The translations under genes were made by a program, and so were the position numbers. The notes beneath the pieces are model-generated. The model did not search any database. It was not told the origin of the DNA and saw nothing but the letters and a program-made list of their open reading frames with translations. This document shows, piece after piece, positions 35,724-45,144 of a stretch of DNA of 48,365 nucleotides. The DNA lies in assembly GCA_903959855.1 (NCBI GenBank), contig CAJBYR010000043.1:1-48365 (forward strand), read 5' to 3'. Source of the stretch: an uncultured beta proteobacterium (GTDB lineage: Bacteria > Pseudomonadota > Gammaproteobacteria > Burkholderiales > Rhodocyclaceae). The first letter of the stretch is position 1, and every line of letters starts with the position of its first letter.

Positions 35724-38333
35724 ATGGCCTATGATCCAGCCAATCCTGAGAAATCTATGACACCCCAAACCCACCATTACTGGCCTAGCGCCAGGGCGAC
35801 GGAGATATTGTCTAAGCTCGCCAGGATCGGCACTCTTTCTTCCTTCCCCTATAGTTTCCGTACCAATCCATATGTTGGTGACAAGCTAGCCTATTTCCCG
35901 TCAGACCTGAATCAAGAGCTTCGGCAGTGGTCACCTGATCCCTTCCGTTACTACGCCAACGAGGGCGAGGTTGACGGCCCACGAATTGTCATTTTCCATT
36001 CGGATGGCGGTCCCGATGAAGCGAATCGCATTTGGGACCTTCGCCAGACAATGGGTCCGGACGCTGTAATCGTGCTCTGGATGTGGGACAACCATACCGC
36101 CTACATTCCGAATGTCCACTCGGCGCAAACGGCGGATCTCGTTTTCTACAGCCACTCACTGTATACGGACTACCTGCACAACCCCGCATCGGCGATCGCC
36201 GGTCATGTGCCCGCCTGTTCAGCCCAATGGGGGCACGACGAGGCAGCGGCACTATTTCAGGCAACCACCTCATCCAGACGCCGGCATAGCCTGCTGGTCA
36301 ACTACGTCAGGTATGACTTCGCCAGCGAACGCAATGCGGTCATCACCTCCGTACGCGAGAACATCCCTGAGGCCACTGTACTCACCATGCCTGCGACCGA
36401 CCGCAAGCGCTATTTTCAATTGTCTTCGCAACAGCGCTTTGTTGAGTGGGCGGAGCATAAGGCTACCCTGATACTACCGGTTCGGAACGACTTGTCTACG
36501 CGGCTATTCGATGCAATGCTTTGCGGACTGGTACCGATCGTTCCAACCAATATTTCGGATATCGACCTGCTCATTTCTGAGGAAGATCAGCAGCGCCTGG
36601 GCATAGTGCGTATCAACTCCTACGACATAGATGAGATTCGCCTTGCCACACAATCTGCACTGCAAAATTACGACCGCCTGGGTCCGGAAGGTGCGCTGGC
36701 TCGGCACCGCTTCGTGCTCGACCATCATATGTTGGTCAATCGCATAGCAGCGTTGCTTCAAATGATATATATGCTGATTTCGGGGAACCTGGACATCAGG
36801 CTCCGGAACGACCGTTCCGGGCCGGCCCTTCTTGTCCAGCCGACTGCAAGGCCGCCGGAGGACGAAGCTTCCGACGTGGCGCCCCCCTCGTCGTTCCTCA
36901 TTCTTTGCAACGACCACGGATTGCTTTTCTCGGCTCCTGCCAGCCTGGATTGCATGAGCAGCTATGTACTTCTCGAACAGGGCCGCTGGTTCGAGAAGGA
37001 GATCGATTTTCTTTACGACGCAATTTCCCCCGGCATGACCGTTGTTGACATTGGCGCCAATATTGGAATGTACTCGCTGGCTCTGGCAAGCCTGGTTGGA
37101 CCTCACGGAAAGGTTATCGCGTACGAACCGGGAACCGAGAATCGCCGGCACTTGGCGCACTCCCTCCAACTCAATCGGTTGGACAACGTGACCCTGTCCG
37201 CTGCCGCACTGTCGGACACCGAAGGTCACGGCATGTTGGAAATCGGCGATTCAGGCGAATTCAATATGCTGATCAGTCTGACAGATCCATCAACCAACAC
37301 GGAATCCGTGAAACTGACGACACTTGATGCCGAATTTGCTCTGCGCAACTGGTCTGCCGTCGACTTCATCAAGATAGACGCCGAAGGTCAGGAATATGCC
37401 ATCCTCCAGGGCGGCAAAGACTTCTTTGCGCTGTTCGACCCCCTCGTCATGTTCGAAATCAAGCACGGATTGAGTATCAACGACAAACTGATCGAAGCGT
37501 TCAATGAGCTCGGTTATCAGACCTACAGGCTGCTCGGGGATGGATCTGCACTCGTCGCGGTCGATCCTGGCGCCGAACTAGATGGATTCGAGCTGAACTG
37601 TTTTGCCGCAAAGCCGGCACTGGCTGCGCGCCTTGCCGAAAAGGGCCTGCTGATTCCCAGTGTGCACGAAGATTGGACTCTGTCAGATTCCGAGCGCCGC
37701 AGTGCAATCGAGCGCTATTGTGCGCTGCCGTTCGCTGAGAGTTTGGGCATCTCTTCAAGTGACGTGGAGAATTGCCCCTTCGCCGACGCCCTGACATGCT
37801 ACGCAGCCTACCGTCTCCTACCCGGCCTGAATCCTCAAAGGCGTTTTGCGCTACTACAGAAAGCCTATTCGCTGCTCGCCGACTTCACCACGAATACTGG
37901 TTCCGCAGCAGCACTTGCGACGCTGGCCCGCGTCGGGCTTGATCTCGGGCATCGCGGTGGAGCAATCGCTGCGTTGATTTCGCTGATCAATGACCCGGAC
38001 CCGGAATTGGACCAACCCTTCTTTCCTCCAGCTGAGCGCTTCGAGAGCAGTTCTGCCGATGCTGTATCTTGGTTCGGCTACGCCGTGGGTGAGACACTCG
38101 AACTGAATCAAGGCTATTCGACGTTCTGTTTTGTGAACCACGAACGTCTCGGATGGCTGGCGCAACATCCACTCGCCTCGTCCAACATCCTGCGGCGGTG
38201 GATCACCTACGGCCTGCGCTCCTCGCGACCACGAAGCGAGCTGCTAACCCTGATGGCGCGACTCGGTGTACCCGTAAACTCGTACGAGAAGGCATGGTCT
38301 GACGCAGTCCTTTCCCTGATGGGCACCGCCTGA
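35724..38333 (+). CDS. Glycosyltransferase-FkbM methyltransferase fusion protein
   Basis: 869 residues. The N-terminal 370 residues resemble a GT-B glycosyltransferase: VIFHSDGGPDEANRIWDLR and, at the donor end, LILPVRNDLSTRLFDAMLCG. A FkbM methyltransferase domain occupies about 430-600, with VVDIGANIGMYSLA near 438 and FIKIDAEGQEYAIL near 547. The last 250 residues look helical, possibly repeat-like, without a named domain. It probably adds a sugar and methylates it or its neighbour. A methylating terminal enzyme can stop chain growth in ABC-dependent O-antigens; that is inference. It starts five bases after the composite pseudogene ends; ATG at 35757 is an alternative start. Confidence 0.82.
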   Translation: MAYDPANPEKSMTPQTHHYWPSARATEILSKLARIGTLSSFPYSFRTNPYVGDKLAYFPSDLNQELRQWSPDPFRYYANEGEVDGPRIVIFHSDGGPDEANRIWDLRQTMGPDAVIVLWMWDNHTAYIPNVHSAQTADLVFYSHSLYTDYLHNPASAIAGHVPACSAQWGHDEAAALFQATTSSRRRHSLLVNYVRYDFASERNAVITSVRENIPEATVLTMPATDRKRYFQLSSQQRFVEWAEHKATLILPVRNDLSTRLFDAMLCGLVPIVPTNISDIDLLISEEDQQRLGIVRINSYDIDEIRLATQSALQNYDRLGPEGALARHRFVLDHHMLVNRIAALLQMIYMLISGNLDIRLRNDRSGPALLVQPTARPPEDEASDVAPPSSFLILCNDHGLLFSAPASLDCMSSYVLLEQGRWFEKEIDFLYDAISPGMTVVDIGANIGMYSLALASLVGPHGKVIAYEPGTENRRHLAHSLQLNRLDNVTLSAAALSDTEGHGMLEIGDSGEFNMLISLTDPSTNTESVKLTTLDAEFALRNWSAVDFIKIDAEGQEYAILQGGKDFFALFDPLVMFEIKHGLSINDKLIEAFNELGYQTYRLLGDGSALVAVDPGAELDGFELNCFAAKPALAARLAEKGLLIPSVHEDWTLSDSERRSAIERYCALPFAESLGISSSDVENCPFADALTCYAAYRLLPGLNPQRRFALLQKAYSLLADFTTNTGSAAALATLARVGLDLGHRGGAIAALISLINDPDPELDQPFFPPAERFESSSADAVSWFGYAVGETLELNQGYSTFCFVNHERLGWLAQHPLASSNILRRWITYGLRSSRPRSELLTLMARLGVPVNSYEKAWSDAVLSLMGTA

Positions 38334-38334
38334 A

Positions 38335-39303
38335 ATGGTTGTGCAGCACATACTGATCTCCATCGTCACCCCCTGCTACAACGAGGAAGGGAATGTCGAC
38401 GAGCTGCACCGCCGTATCGCTGCGCAGATGGCCACGTTCCCGCAGTATGACTACGAGCACATCTACGTCGACAACGCGTCGACCGACGGCACCGTGGCCG
38501 CGATTCGCCGTCTCGCCAGCGCCGACTCCCGGGTCAAGGCGATCGTCAACAACCGCAATTTCGGCATCATTCGTTCCTCGAACCATGGTCTGTTGCAGGC
38601 CCGCGGCGACGCCGTCATCAACATGGCTTCGGACATGCAGGAGCCACCGGAACTGATCGGCGAATTCATCCGCAAGTGGGAACAGGGCTGGAAGGTCGTC
38701 GTCGGTGTCAAGCCCGAAAGCCACGAAACAGCGCCGATGTTCGCCTTGCGCCGCCTCTACTACGCCACGGTAGGCCGCATTGCCGACGTGACCCTGATTC
38801 CGCACTACACCGGGTTCGGCCTCTACGACCGGGAAGTGATCGAAAGCTTCCGCCGCATCGACGACCCGTACCCCTACTTCCGTGGCCTGATCGCTGACAT
38901 GGGTTATAGCCACGCCGAGGTTCCCTATACCCAGCCGATGCGCAAGCGCGGCATCACCAAGAACAACTTCTACTCGCTCTACGACATGGCGATGCTCGGC
39001 ATCACCAGCCACTCCAAGGTACCGTTACGTTTGGCAACCATAGCCGGCTTTGCGCTGTCCGCGGTCTCGTTGCTGATCGCCTTCGCCTATCTGGTGCTCA
39101 AACTCATCCAGTGGGACCAGATGTCTTTCGGCTTGGCGCCGATCCTGATCGGCTTCTTTTTCTTCGCCTCGGTGCAACTGTTCTTCATCGGGCTGCTCGG
39201 CGAATATATCCTGCAGATCCATACTCAGGTACAAAGGCGACCTTTGGTGATCGAGCGCGAGCGGATCAACTTCAATCCGCCGATCGATGGCCGGCATACC
39301 TGA
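38335..39303 (+). CDS. GtrB/DPM1-like polyprenyl-phosphate glycosyltransferase
   Basis: 322 residues. A family-2 domain (about 5-200) has SIVTPCYNEEGNVDELH, VDNASTDGT and MASDMQEPPELI. Two membrane helices follow at about 235-257 and 270-292. This layout is that of GtrB/ArnC enzymes, which load a sugar onto undecaprenyl phosphate at the inner leaflet. It begins one base after the preceding stop and overlaps the following membrane-protein gene by 17 bases. With that partner it forms a plausible side-chain glycosylation pair. A GtrA flippase was not seen. Confidence 0.9.
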   Translation: MVVQHILISIVTPCYNEEGNVDELHRRIAAQMATFPQYDYEHIYVDNASTDGTVAAIRRLASADSRVKAIVNNRNFGIIRSSNHGLLQARGDAVINMASDMQEPPELIGEFIRKWEQGWKVVVGVKPESHETAPMFALRRLYYATVGRIADVTLIPHYTGFGLYDREVIESFRRIDDPYPYFRGLIADMGYSHAEVPYTQPMRKRGITKNNFYSLYDMAMLGITSHSKVPLRLATIAGFALSAVSLLIAFAYLVLKLIQWDQMSFGLAPILIGFFFFASVQLFFIGLLGEYILQIHTQVQRRPLVIERERINFNPPIDGRHT

Positions 39304-40780
39304 TCGACTCTCAGCGGCGGCGATCGCCTACCTTGCGGCTCCAGCCCTGGTCTTTTGCCTTGGCTGGCTGGAACTGGCGCCAGGCATCTTGCTCGCCGCC
39401 CTGCTGCTATCTGCGCTTTTCACGCTCATCCGGTCGTTGCCCGTAGCCGAGGCCAAACCAAAAACGACTAGCGCCCTGATCTGGTTGCTGCTCTTGGCAC
39501 TTGCCTGGTCTGCCCTGGGAGGAGCCGGTCATCTAGTCTATGCCAACCTGGATTGGCGAACGCGAGACGCCGTGTATGCCGACATGATTTTCGGCGCCTG
39601 GCCTCCAGCCTATGGTGCCGATTCCGACGTTGCCCTGGTATTACGTTCGGCAACCGGCTTTTTCCTCGTTCCGGCGCTTATGGCAAAGCTGACCAATATT
39701 GCCCTCGCGCCGTCGCTCCTTTTAGTTTGGTGCACCATGGGAGTTGCGTTGTTCCTGTTGATGCTCCCCCTTCCGCGTCGACTGGGACCCAGGTTGGTAT
39801 TACTTACTTTGCTGGTGATCTTGTTCAGCGGCATGGACTATCCCGCAGCACTTCTGGTTCACGGTCAAACACCAATATTTCCATTCCCACTCGAATGGTG
39901 GCGCCCGTGGACCTATACCTCCCTGAGCGGGCAGTTATTTTGGGCGCCAAACCATGCTCTACCACTTTGGCTCGGCATGCTGCTGCTGTTTCGAAACCGC
40001 GAAAACGATAGCTTGCCGGCGTTGACACTGGTGGTGCTCCCGCTGTTGTTACTATGGACTCCTTTCGCCGCCGGCCTGGTGCCTTGGTATTTTCTTGCCG
40101 CCTGGAAGCGCTTCGGTAATCTCTCCGCGGCCCTGCATACCACCTCCGCCCTCCAGTGGCTCGCCGCTCTGCCCTTTCTTGCGCTCATGATCGCCTACCT
40201 CAGCCGCCCCGGGGTAGGGGCCGCGCCCATCCTGATCGGCCCGGTCGATGCTTCCTCCCACACGGGTGCCGCCACCTGGTCGACGCTGGACACGCTCGTC
40301 GCCTACATGCAATTTGCGGCGTTCGAGTTCGGCCTGCTTGCCATGCTGTTGCGACCTCGGCTGGGCGAACAGCGTCAAGCCTTCGCAGTCGCCATCACCC
40401 TGCTCCTGCTGCTCCCCCTGATACGCATTGGCCCGTCGAACGACTGGATGCTCAGGATATCGACGCCCTGTCTGGTAGTGCTTCTGATCCTTGTTCTCGC
40501 TGAATTTGACAGCTCGGCTTCTGGCCTGGGCGGCTCGCTGCGCCGGGCAAGCCTGATTGTGGCTCTTGGCCTGGGAGCAATCACTCCCGGATTTGAGATC
40601 GCGCGCGCACTCATCTGGAATCGCACTCCGCCCAACTACGGCCAGACATTAGTCGAGCAACAGAAAGGCTATCTGCCACCGCACTATATCGGGCGGCTCG
40701 ATCAGCCCGTGCTGCAAAGTCTATTCCGGCGCCCGGCGCAGGTGCCATCGGGATCCGAGCGAGGGGCTATCGCGCCGTAA
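39287..40780 (+). CDS. Polytopic membrane protein, possible GtrC-like GT-C glycosyltransferase
   Basis: 497 residues with about ten or more hydrophobic segments and a short charged tail. There is no recognisable family signature, but the size, topology and overlap with a GtrB-like gene fit the third component of a Gtr system, a GT-C enzyme that moves the lipid-linked sugar to the glycan in the periplasm. Acidic residues in the first loops (NLDWRTRDAVYADMIFG) could be catalytic. Its last 14 bases overlap the end of the convergent minus-strand gene, so there is no room for a terminator between them. Confidence 0.7.
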   Translation: MAGIPDRLSAAAIAYLAAPALVFCLGWLELAPGILLAALLLSALFTLIRSLPVAEAKPKTTSALIWLLLLALAWSALGGAGHLVYANLDWRTRDAVYADMIFGAWPPAYGADSDVALVLRSATGFFLVPALMAKLTNIALAPSLLLVWCTMGVALFLLMLPLPRRLGPRLVLLTLLVILFSGMDYPAALLVHGQTPIFPFPLEWWRPWTYTSLSGQLFWAPNHALPLWLGMLLLFRNRENDSLPALTLVVLPLLLLWTPFAAGLVPWYFLAAWKRFGNLSAALHTTSALQWLAALPFLALMIAYLSRPGVGAAPILIGPVDASSHTGAATWSTLDTLVAYMQFAAFEFGLLAMLLRPRLGEQRQAFAVAITLLLLLPLIRIGPSNDWMLRISTPCLVVLLILVLAEFDSSASGLGGSLRRASLIVALGLGAITPGFEIARALIWNRTPPNYGQTLVEQQKGYLPPHYIGRLDQPVLQSLFRRPAQVPSGSERGAIAP

Positions 40781-42671
40781 CCGCCTCGGTCGCCATCGTC
40801 AGATACAAGGCTTCGAGATCATGTGCAAATGAGCCCATGTCGAAGAGCGGTGCCATGGCCCTGGCGTCTGCCAGGCGCTGCCGGATCGCGGCCAACTTTG
40901 ACCTGTCATGATAATACCGAAGTACCAGCGCCTCATAGCCGGCCTCGTCGGCAGCAGCCAGTTCCGGCAGACCGGCCGCCGCGACCAGGCTGGCACCGAC
41001 GCGGGAAGGAAAGGTGTCCCCGAGCTTGGTCACCAAGGGCACGCCGGCAATCAGGGCATCGACGCCGGTGGAATGGGAGTTGTACGGAAACGGATCGAGG
41101 GCCAGGTCGGCCACGCCGATGCGGGCCAGATAATCGGCGCGCGCTGGTGCCCGGGTGGCGAATACCAAGCGCTCGCCGGCGACGCCGCGTTGCTCGGCTT
41201 CGCGGCGCAGATTGCCCTTGACCGTATCGCTTCCCTGCGAGAGCCACAGCACCGCATCCGGAATCTGCATCAATATACGGCACCACAGGTCGAAACACGG
41301 CGGATTAAGCTTGTAACTGTTGTTAAAAGAGCAGAGCACAAATCCATCGCGTGGCAGACCGAGATTTTCCCGCGTCGGTGGCGTTCCAATTGGATGGCGG
41401 GTATCTGCCGGCATGTACGTGTGCGGCATGCGGACGACGCGTTCGGTATAAAAGGCCTCGTGCTCCCGGGGAATCACGATCGGATCGCCGATGATATGGT
41501 CTGTCAGAGGCGACCAGCCCACGGTCCCTGCGTAGCCCAGCCAACTCACTTGGACAGGTGCCGCGCGCAAGGCGAGGACTTCGGCGCGTGCCCCACCCGT
41601 CCAGCCGTTGAGGTCCACCAGGACGTCCACCGCGTCGGCTCGAATCCGCGCCGCAATCTCGCGCACGGAAAGCCGATCCACGCTGGTGAACATATCGAAG
41701 GCGGACTCGATGCGCTTGCGTTGTTCGCTACCGTCATCCTTGTTCAGCGCATAGGCGGTGACCCTGACAGAGGCGCGATCATGTCGTTCAATAAGCTCGG
41801 CGATCACGTTTGATACTGGATGCTCGCCGAAATCCGCCGACATATAGGCAACATGCAAAGGCCTCTGGCCGGGCCGCCAGATCATTGGTAGCACCTGGAT
41901 ATGCTCGCGCACATGTTGTGGAATCATCGATGCCGCAAACCGTTCGGCCATGACCTGGAACTCCGCCATGCCGATGCCCCAGTACTTGAATAGGCCCCAC
42001 GGATTGGCTGCCCATGAAGGTGAGTCGATCATGGGTTTGAGATGCCTGATGTTCCGCTCAATCGCCGCCCAGCTACAACGGTGCAGTTCCACCTCGGTAA
42101 GGCGGTGCAAGGGATACGGGTTATCCGGATAGGCCTCGTGCATCGCGTTGCAGACAGCAAAGGCCTCGTCCATGCGACGCGCGTAATACAGGCACTTCGC
42201 CAGGACCTCAATGGCTTCCAGATAGTCACCCGGATGTAGTTCAATGGCCTTGAGCAAGGAAGGAACTGCCTCGTTCCAGCGATTGACTCGGAACAGTGCC
42301 GTACCGAGGTTCTTGTTGATCTCGGCATCATCGGGCAGCCGGGAGAGCGCGAGCCCGAACTCGGCGATCGCGTCTTCCCAACGCATCGTCTCGGCCAGCG
42401 CAATCGCGCGATTGTTGTGCAGTTCTCCGTCCTCGGGCTGGTTGCGTAGGGCAAAATCAACTACGGGGATCACTTCCTCGAAGCGGCCTAGCCCCACCAG
42501 CGCGAAGGACAAGGCCTTCAACGCGAGTTGATGCGCTTGATTGCGGCCCAGAATTTCACGCGCCACACGCTCGACGTCAGCATATTTTTGCGCCTCGACC
42601 AATCGCATGAGCCGGATGGTATCAGCGTCAGCATGCCCGCCCCCTCCTGCCTTTTTTCCGATGACCTTCAC
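40767..42671 (-). CDS. TPR protein with SPINDLY/O-GlcNAc-transferase-like catalytic domain
   Basis: 634 residues. TPR helices run from about 20 to 190. The GT41-type catalytic region runs from about 265 to 630: VAYMSADFGEHPVSN, VDLNGWTGGAR, VSWLGYAGTVG, CSFNNSYKLNP and LALDPFPYNSHSTGVDAL. The family transfers GlcNAc or fucose to Ser/Thr of cytoplasmic proteins. In bacteria such genes often sit near flagellin or pilin genes. It follows the other OGT-like gene by 31 bases, so both belong to one minus-strand operon beginning at a pilin gene. The target and sugar are unknown. Confidence 0.9.
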   Translation of the reverse strand: MKVIGKKAGGGGHADADTIRLMRLVEAQKYADVERVAREILGRNQAHQLALKALSFALVGLGRFEEVIPVVDFALRNQPEDGELHNNRAIALAETMRWEDAIAEFGLALSRLPDDAEINKNLGTALFRVNRWNEAVPSLLKAIELHPGDYLEAIEVLAKCLYYARRMDEAFAVCNAMHEAYPDNPYPLHRLTEVELHRCSWAAIERNIRHLKPMIDSPSWAANPWGLFKYWGIGMAEFQVMAERFAASMIPQHVREHIQVLPMIWRPGQRPLHVAYMSADFGEHPVSNVIAELIERHDRASVRVTAYALNKDDGSEQRKRIESAFDMFTSVDRLSVREIAARIRADAVDVLVDLNGWTGGARAEVLALRAAPVQVSWLGYAGTVGWSPLTDHIIGDPIVIPREHEAFYTERVVRMPHTYMPADTRHPIGTPPTRENLGLPRDGFVLCSFNNSYKLNPPCFDLWCRILMQIPDAVLWLSQGSDTVKGNLRREAEQRGVAGERLVFATRAPARADYLARIGVADLALDPFPYNSHSTGVDALIAGVPLVTKLGDTFPSRVGASLVAAAGLPELAAADEAGYEALVLRYYHDRSKLAAIRQRLADARAMAPLFDMGSFAHDLEALYLTMATEAVTAR

Positions 42672-42702
42672 GCTTGCATCTCCCTCTGCTTATTCATATC
42701 CG

Positions 42703-45144
42703 TCACTTGGTAACGAGCAGATTCAAGGAGACTCGCCGTCCGGCGCAAACCCGTTCGCTGTCATCGTCAAACAAACCAAATGATTCCACGTACTCGACGC
42801 TTGCAAATTCGATAGCCGCCAAATAATCGGCCAGGAAATCGAAGGTGAAGCCGATGCTGTGGAAATCATGTTGCGCGGCCTGTTCGCCGAACATCATCCG
42901 CATCACCTCAAATTTCTGCGGAGTATCGAGGTCCGGACTTGTCATCAGTTCCGCCAATACTTCTGTATCCGGGACCGCGAGGTACAACTTTCCACCGGGA
43001 AGCATGATGCGGTGCAACTCGCTGAGCACGGGCAGCACCTCGCCGAGGGCAATATGCTCCAGAACATGCGACATGTAGATCTCGCTGCAACTATCGTCCT
43101 CGATCATCGACAGATCGCGAATATCAGTTACGAAATCGACTTCGGGTCTCTCTTCTACGTCGAGAATCTTCCAACCTACGCGCGGCTCGCGACCACCAAT
43201 GTGCAAGCGAATGATTTCAATTGCATCGCTCTCCGCTACCGGGACTGTTTCAGAACCATGAACTTCCTGACCGTGGCAATAGCGCTGCCACATCTGGCGC
43301 ATGGCCTGCCCCATTGCCTCGCCCATCGCCGGCCGGTCGAGCAAGAGGCTCGACGCCATGCGACCACGCAGGGTGCGCCGCAGTTCGCGACAGCGCGGCA
43401 GATCTCCGGCCAGGGCCGCTGCAAGCTCGATATAGTGTTCGGCTGAACCGGCAACGAGTTCGTCGAGACCAATACCATGAAGAATGCTTGCTCCCACTCT
43501 GGACGCGTGGCGGTCGCCATTCAGGGTTATCACCGGCACACCCATCCACAGGGCTTCGAAGGTAGTCGTCGTGCCGTTGTAGGGGAAGGTATCCAAAGCG
43601 ATGTCGATTTTCGCGTAATTGGCGAGGTGATCTTCGGTCTTGCGCGTTCCTTCGAGCATTTCCACCCGTGACGGATCGACACCCGCAGCAGCAAACCGCT
43701 CCACGAACTCCTGGCGACCGGCGGCATCGCCATTACCCGCCACGGACTTGATCACCATGCGCGCCTCAGGCATTCTGCGCAACAGCTCTATCCATGCCGC
43801 GACGCAAGCGTCGGAATACTTGGCACGAGTATTGAACGAGCCGAACACCACGGGCGCACCGGCTCCGGACCGTTCAGCCACATCCGGCGCGTTGCTCAGC
43901 GGCGTGTAACAAAGGAAACAGCGATTCAGGCGCCACAGCGTTTCCGAGTAAAACTCCTCGTCGACTCCCGGGGGATCGGCAGTCACGTCCGTCAAGCGAT
44001 AATCAATGACATCGAGGCCCGTCGTATTCGGGTAACCCATGTAACTGATCTGCACAGGTGCCGGCCGGCGCGAAAACATCGCCAGGCGCGACTCGTTTGT
44101 GTGCCCGGAAAGATCGACCAGAATGTCGATCCTGTCGTCGCGTATCTGCCGATAGAGCGCTTCATTGTCGAGCCTTGCCACATTGCGCCAGACCTTGAAC
44201 AATGGCTTCAGCCGCAATGTGTCGTTATCGGCGTAGTGGGAAACGCTGTAGGCGTAGAGTCGAAACTTGGAATGGTCAAGCTGTTCGAAAGCGCCCGGCA
44301 CGAAGTAGGAGACCGAATGACGACGGAAGTCCCCGGACACAATCCCGACGTTAAGCCGTCGCTCTGGATCGCGGACAATATTCGCAAAATCGCGGTTCTC
44401 CGGCCCCGTCAGGTCACGCAGGAATCGTCCGAATTCCTTGTGGCGCTGCCAGATCTCTTCTTTCGAAATTGAAAGGTAGTTGGAAAAAAAGAGACGGATC
44501 ATTCGCGGCGCGATCTGCGTCCCGGCTAATTCGATTGCCTTGTCATGCGCTCGATCAGCATCGGCGTGACGACCGAGGCCTTGCAGAGAGATGCCATAGG
44601 TTGACCACAGCGCTGCGTAGTTCGCAACCTTTTGAATGTTTTCTGCAGCAAATTCGGCCGATTCATGCATGCGCCCCAGGGCGTTCAGCGCCGCAGCAAC
44701 CCGCTCAACCGCAAACGGCGATACCGGATTGAGCTGAAAGGCCCGGCGCGCATAGTACAAGGCCTCCATGTTCTTGCTGCGTCGGAGCAAGGCATCTGCC
44801 AGATTATTGTGCGCGTCAAAGTAATCGAGATGCTGCGCCAACACCTTGCGCAACAATTCCTCGGCTTCGTCCCAATTGCCGCGATTGATCTTCAATACCG
44901 CAAGGTTGTTCGCCGCCTCCGGGTAATCGGGCGATAGTTCGAGCGCCTTTAAATAGGCTTCCTCGACTTCGTCCGGGCGTCCCAACCCAGCCAGCGCCGT
45001 CCCCCGTTTGAAATGCCCGAGGGCCAGCCCCTGATCGGCCGCGACGACAGCATCGTAGATCGCCAGCGCCGCATCGAACTTACCGCCATCACGCAGCCCA
45101 TCACCCCGGGCGATGAGCGCCTGAGTATCGTCACTGCGCGGCAT
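42703..45144 (-). CDS. TPR / OGT-like glycosyltransferase / methyltransferase fusion
   Basis: 813 residues from MPRSDD. The open frame extends 62 codons further into the ABC gene, but the chosen ATG gives a normal TPR start and a 14-base overlap. TPRs cover about 1-190. A GT41-like domain covers about 255-610, with VGIVSGDFRRHSVS, VDLSGHTNESR, ISYMGYPNTTG, GSFNTRAKYSD and IALDTFPYNGTTTTFEAL. From about 670 to the end lies a SAM-methyltransferase-like domain, with MSHVLEHIALGEVLPVL and MLPGGKLYLAVPDTE. The first SAM glycine loop is weak, so catalysis by that domain is less certain. It may glycosylate a protein and methylate the added sugar. Confidence 0.87.
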   Translation of the reverse strand: MPRSDDTQALIARGDGLRDGGKFDAALAIYDAVVAADQGLALGHFKRGTALAGLGRPDEVEEAYLKALELSPDYPEAANNLAVLKINRGNWDEAEELLRKVLAQHLDYFDAHNNLADALLRRSKNMEALYYARRAFQLNPVSPFAVERVAAALNALGRMHESAEFAAENIQKVANYAALWSTYGISLQGLGRHADADRAHDKAIELAGTQIAPRMIRLFFSNYLSISKEEIWQRHKEFGRFLRDLTGPENRDFANIVRDPERRLNVGIVSGDFRRHSVSYFVPGAFEQLDHSKFRLYAYSVSHYADNDTLRLKPLFKVWRNVARLDNEALYRQIRDDRIDILVDLSGHTNESRLAMFSRRPAPVQISYMGYPNTTGLDVIDYRLTDVTADPPGVDEEFYSETLWRLNRCFLCYTPLSNAPDVAERSGAGAPVVFGSFNTRAKYSDACVAAWIELLRRMPEARMVIKSVAGNGDAAGRQEFVERFAAAGVDPSRVEMLEGTRKTEDHLANYAKIDIALDTFPYNGTTTTFEALWMGVPVITLNGDRHASRVGASILHGIGLDELVAGSAEHYIELAAALAGDLPRCRELRRTLRGRMASSLLLDRPAMGEAMGQAMRQMWQRYCHGQEVHGSETVPVAESDAIEIIRLHIGGREPRVGWKILDVEERPEVDFVTDIRDLSMIEDDSCSEIYMSHVLEHIALGEVLPVLSELHRIMLPGGKLYLAVPDTEVLAELMTSPDLDTPQKFEVMRMMFGEQAAQHDFHSIGFTFDFLADYLAAIEFASVEYVESFGLFDDDSERVCAGRRVSLNLLVTK

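Noticed and set aside
40750-40800. Bidirectional terminator between the convergent genes
   Set aside because: The two coding regions overlap by 14 bases and no stem followed by a T run is present.
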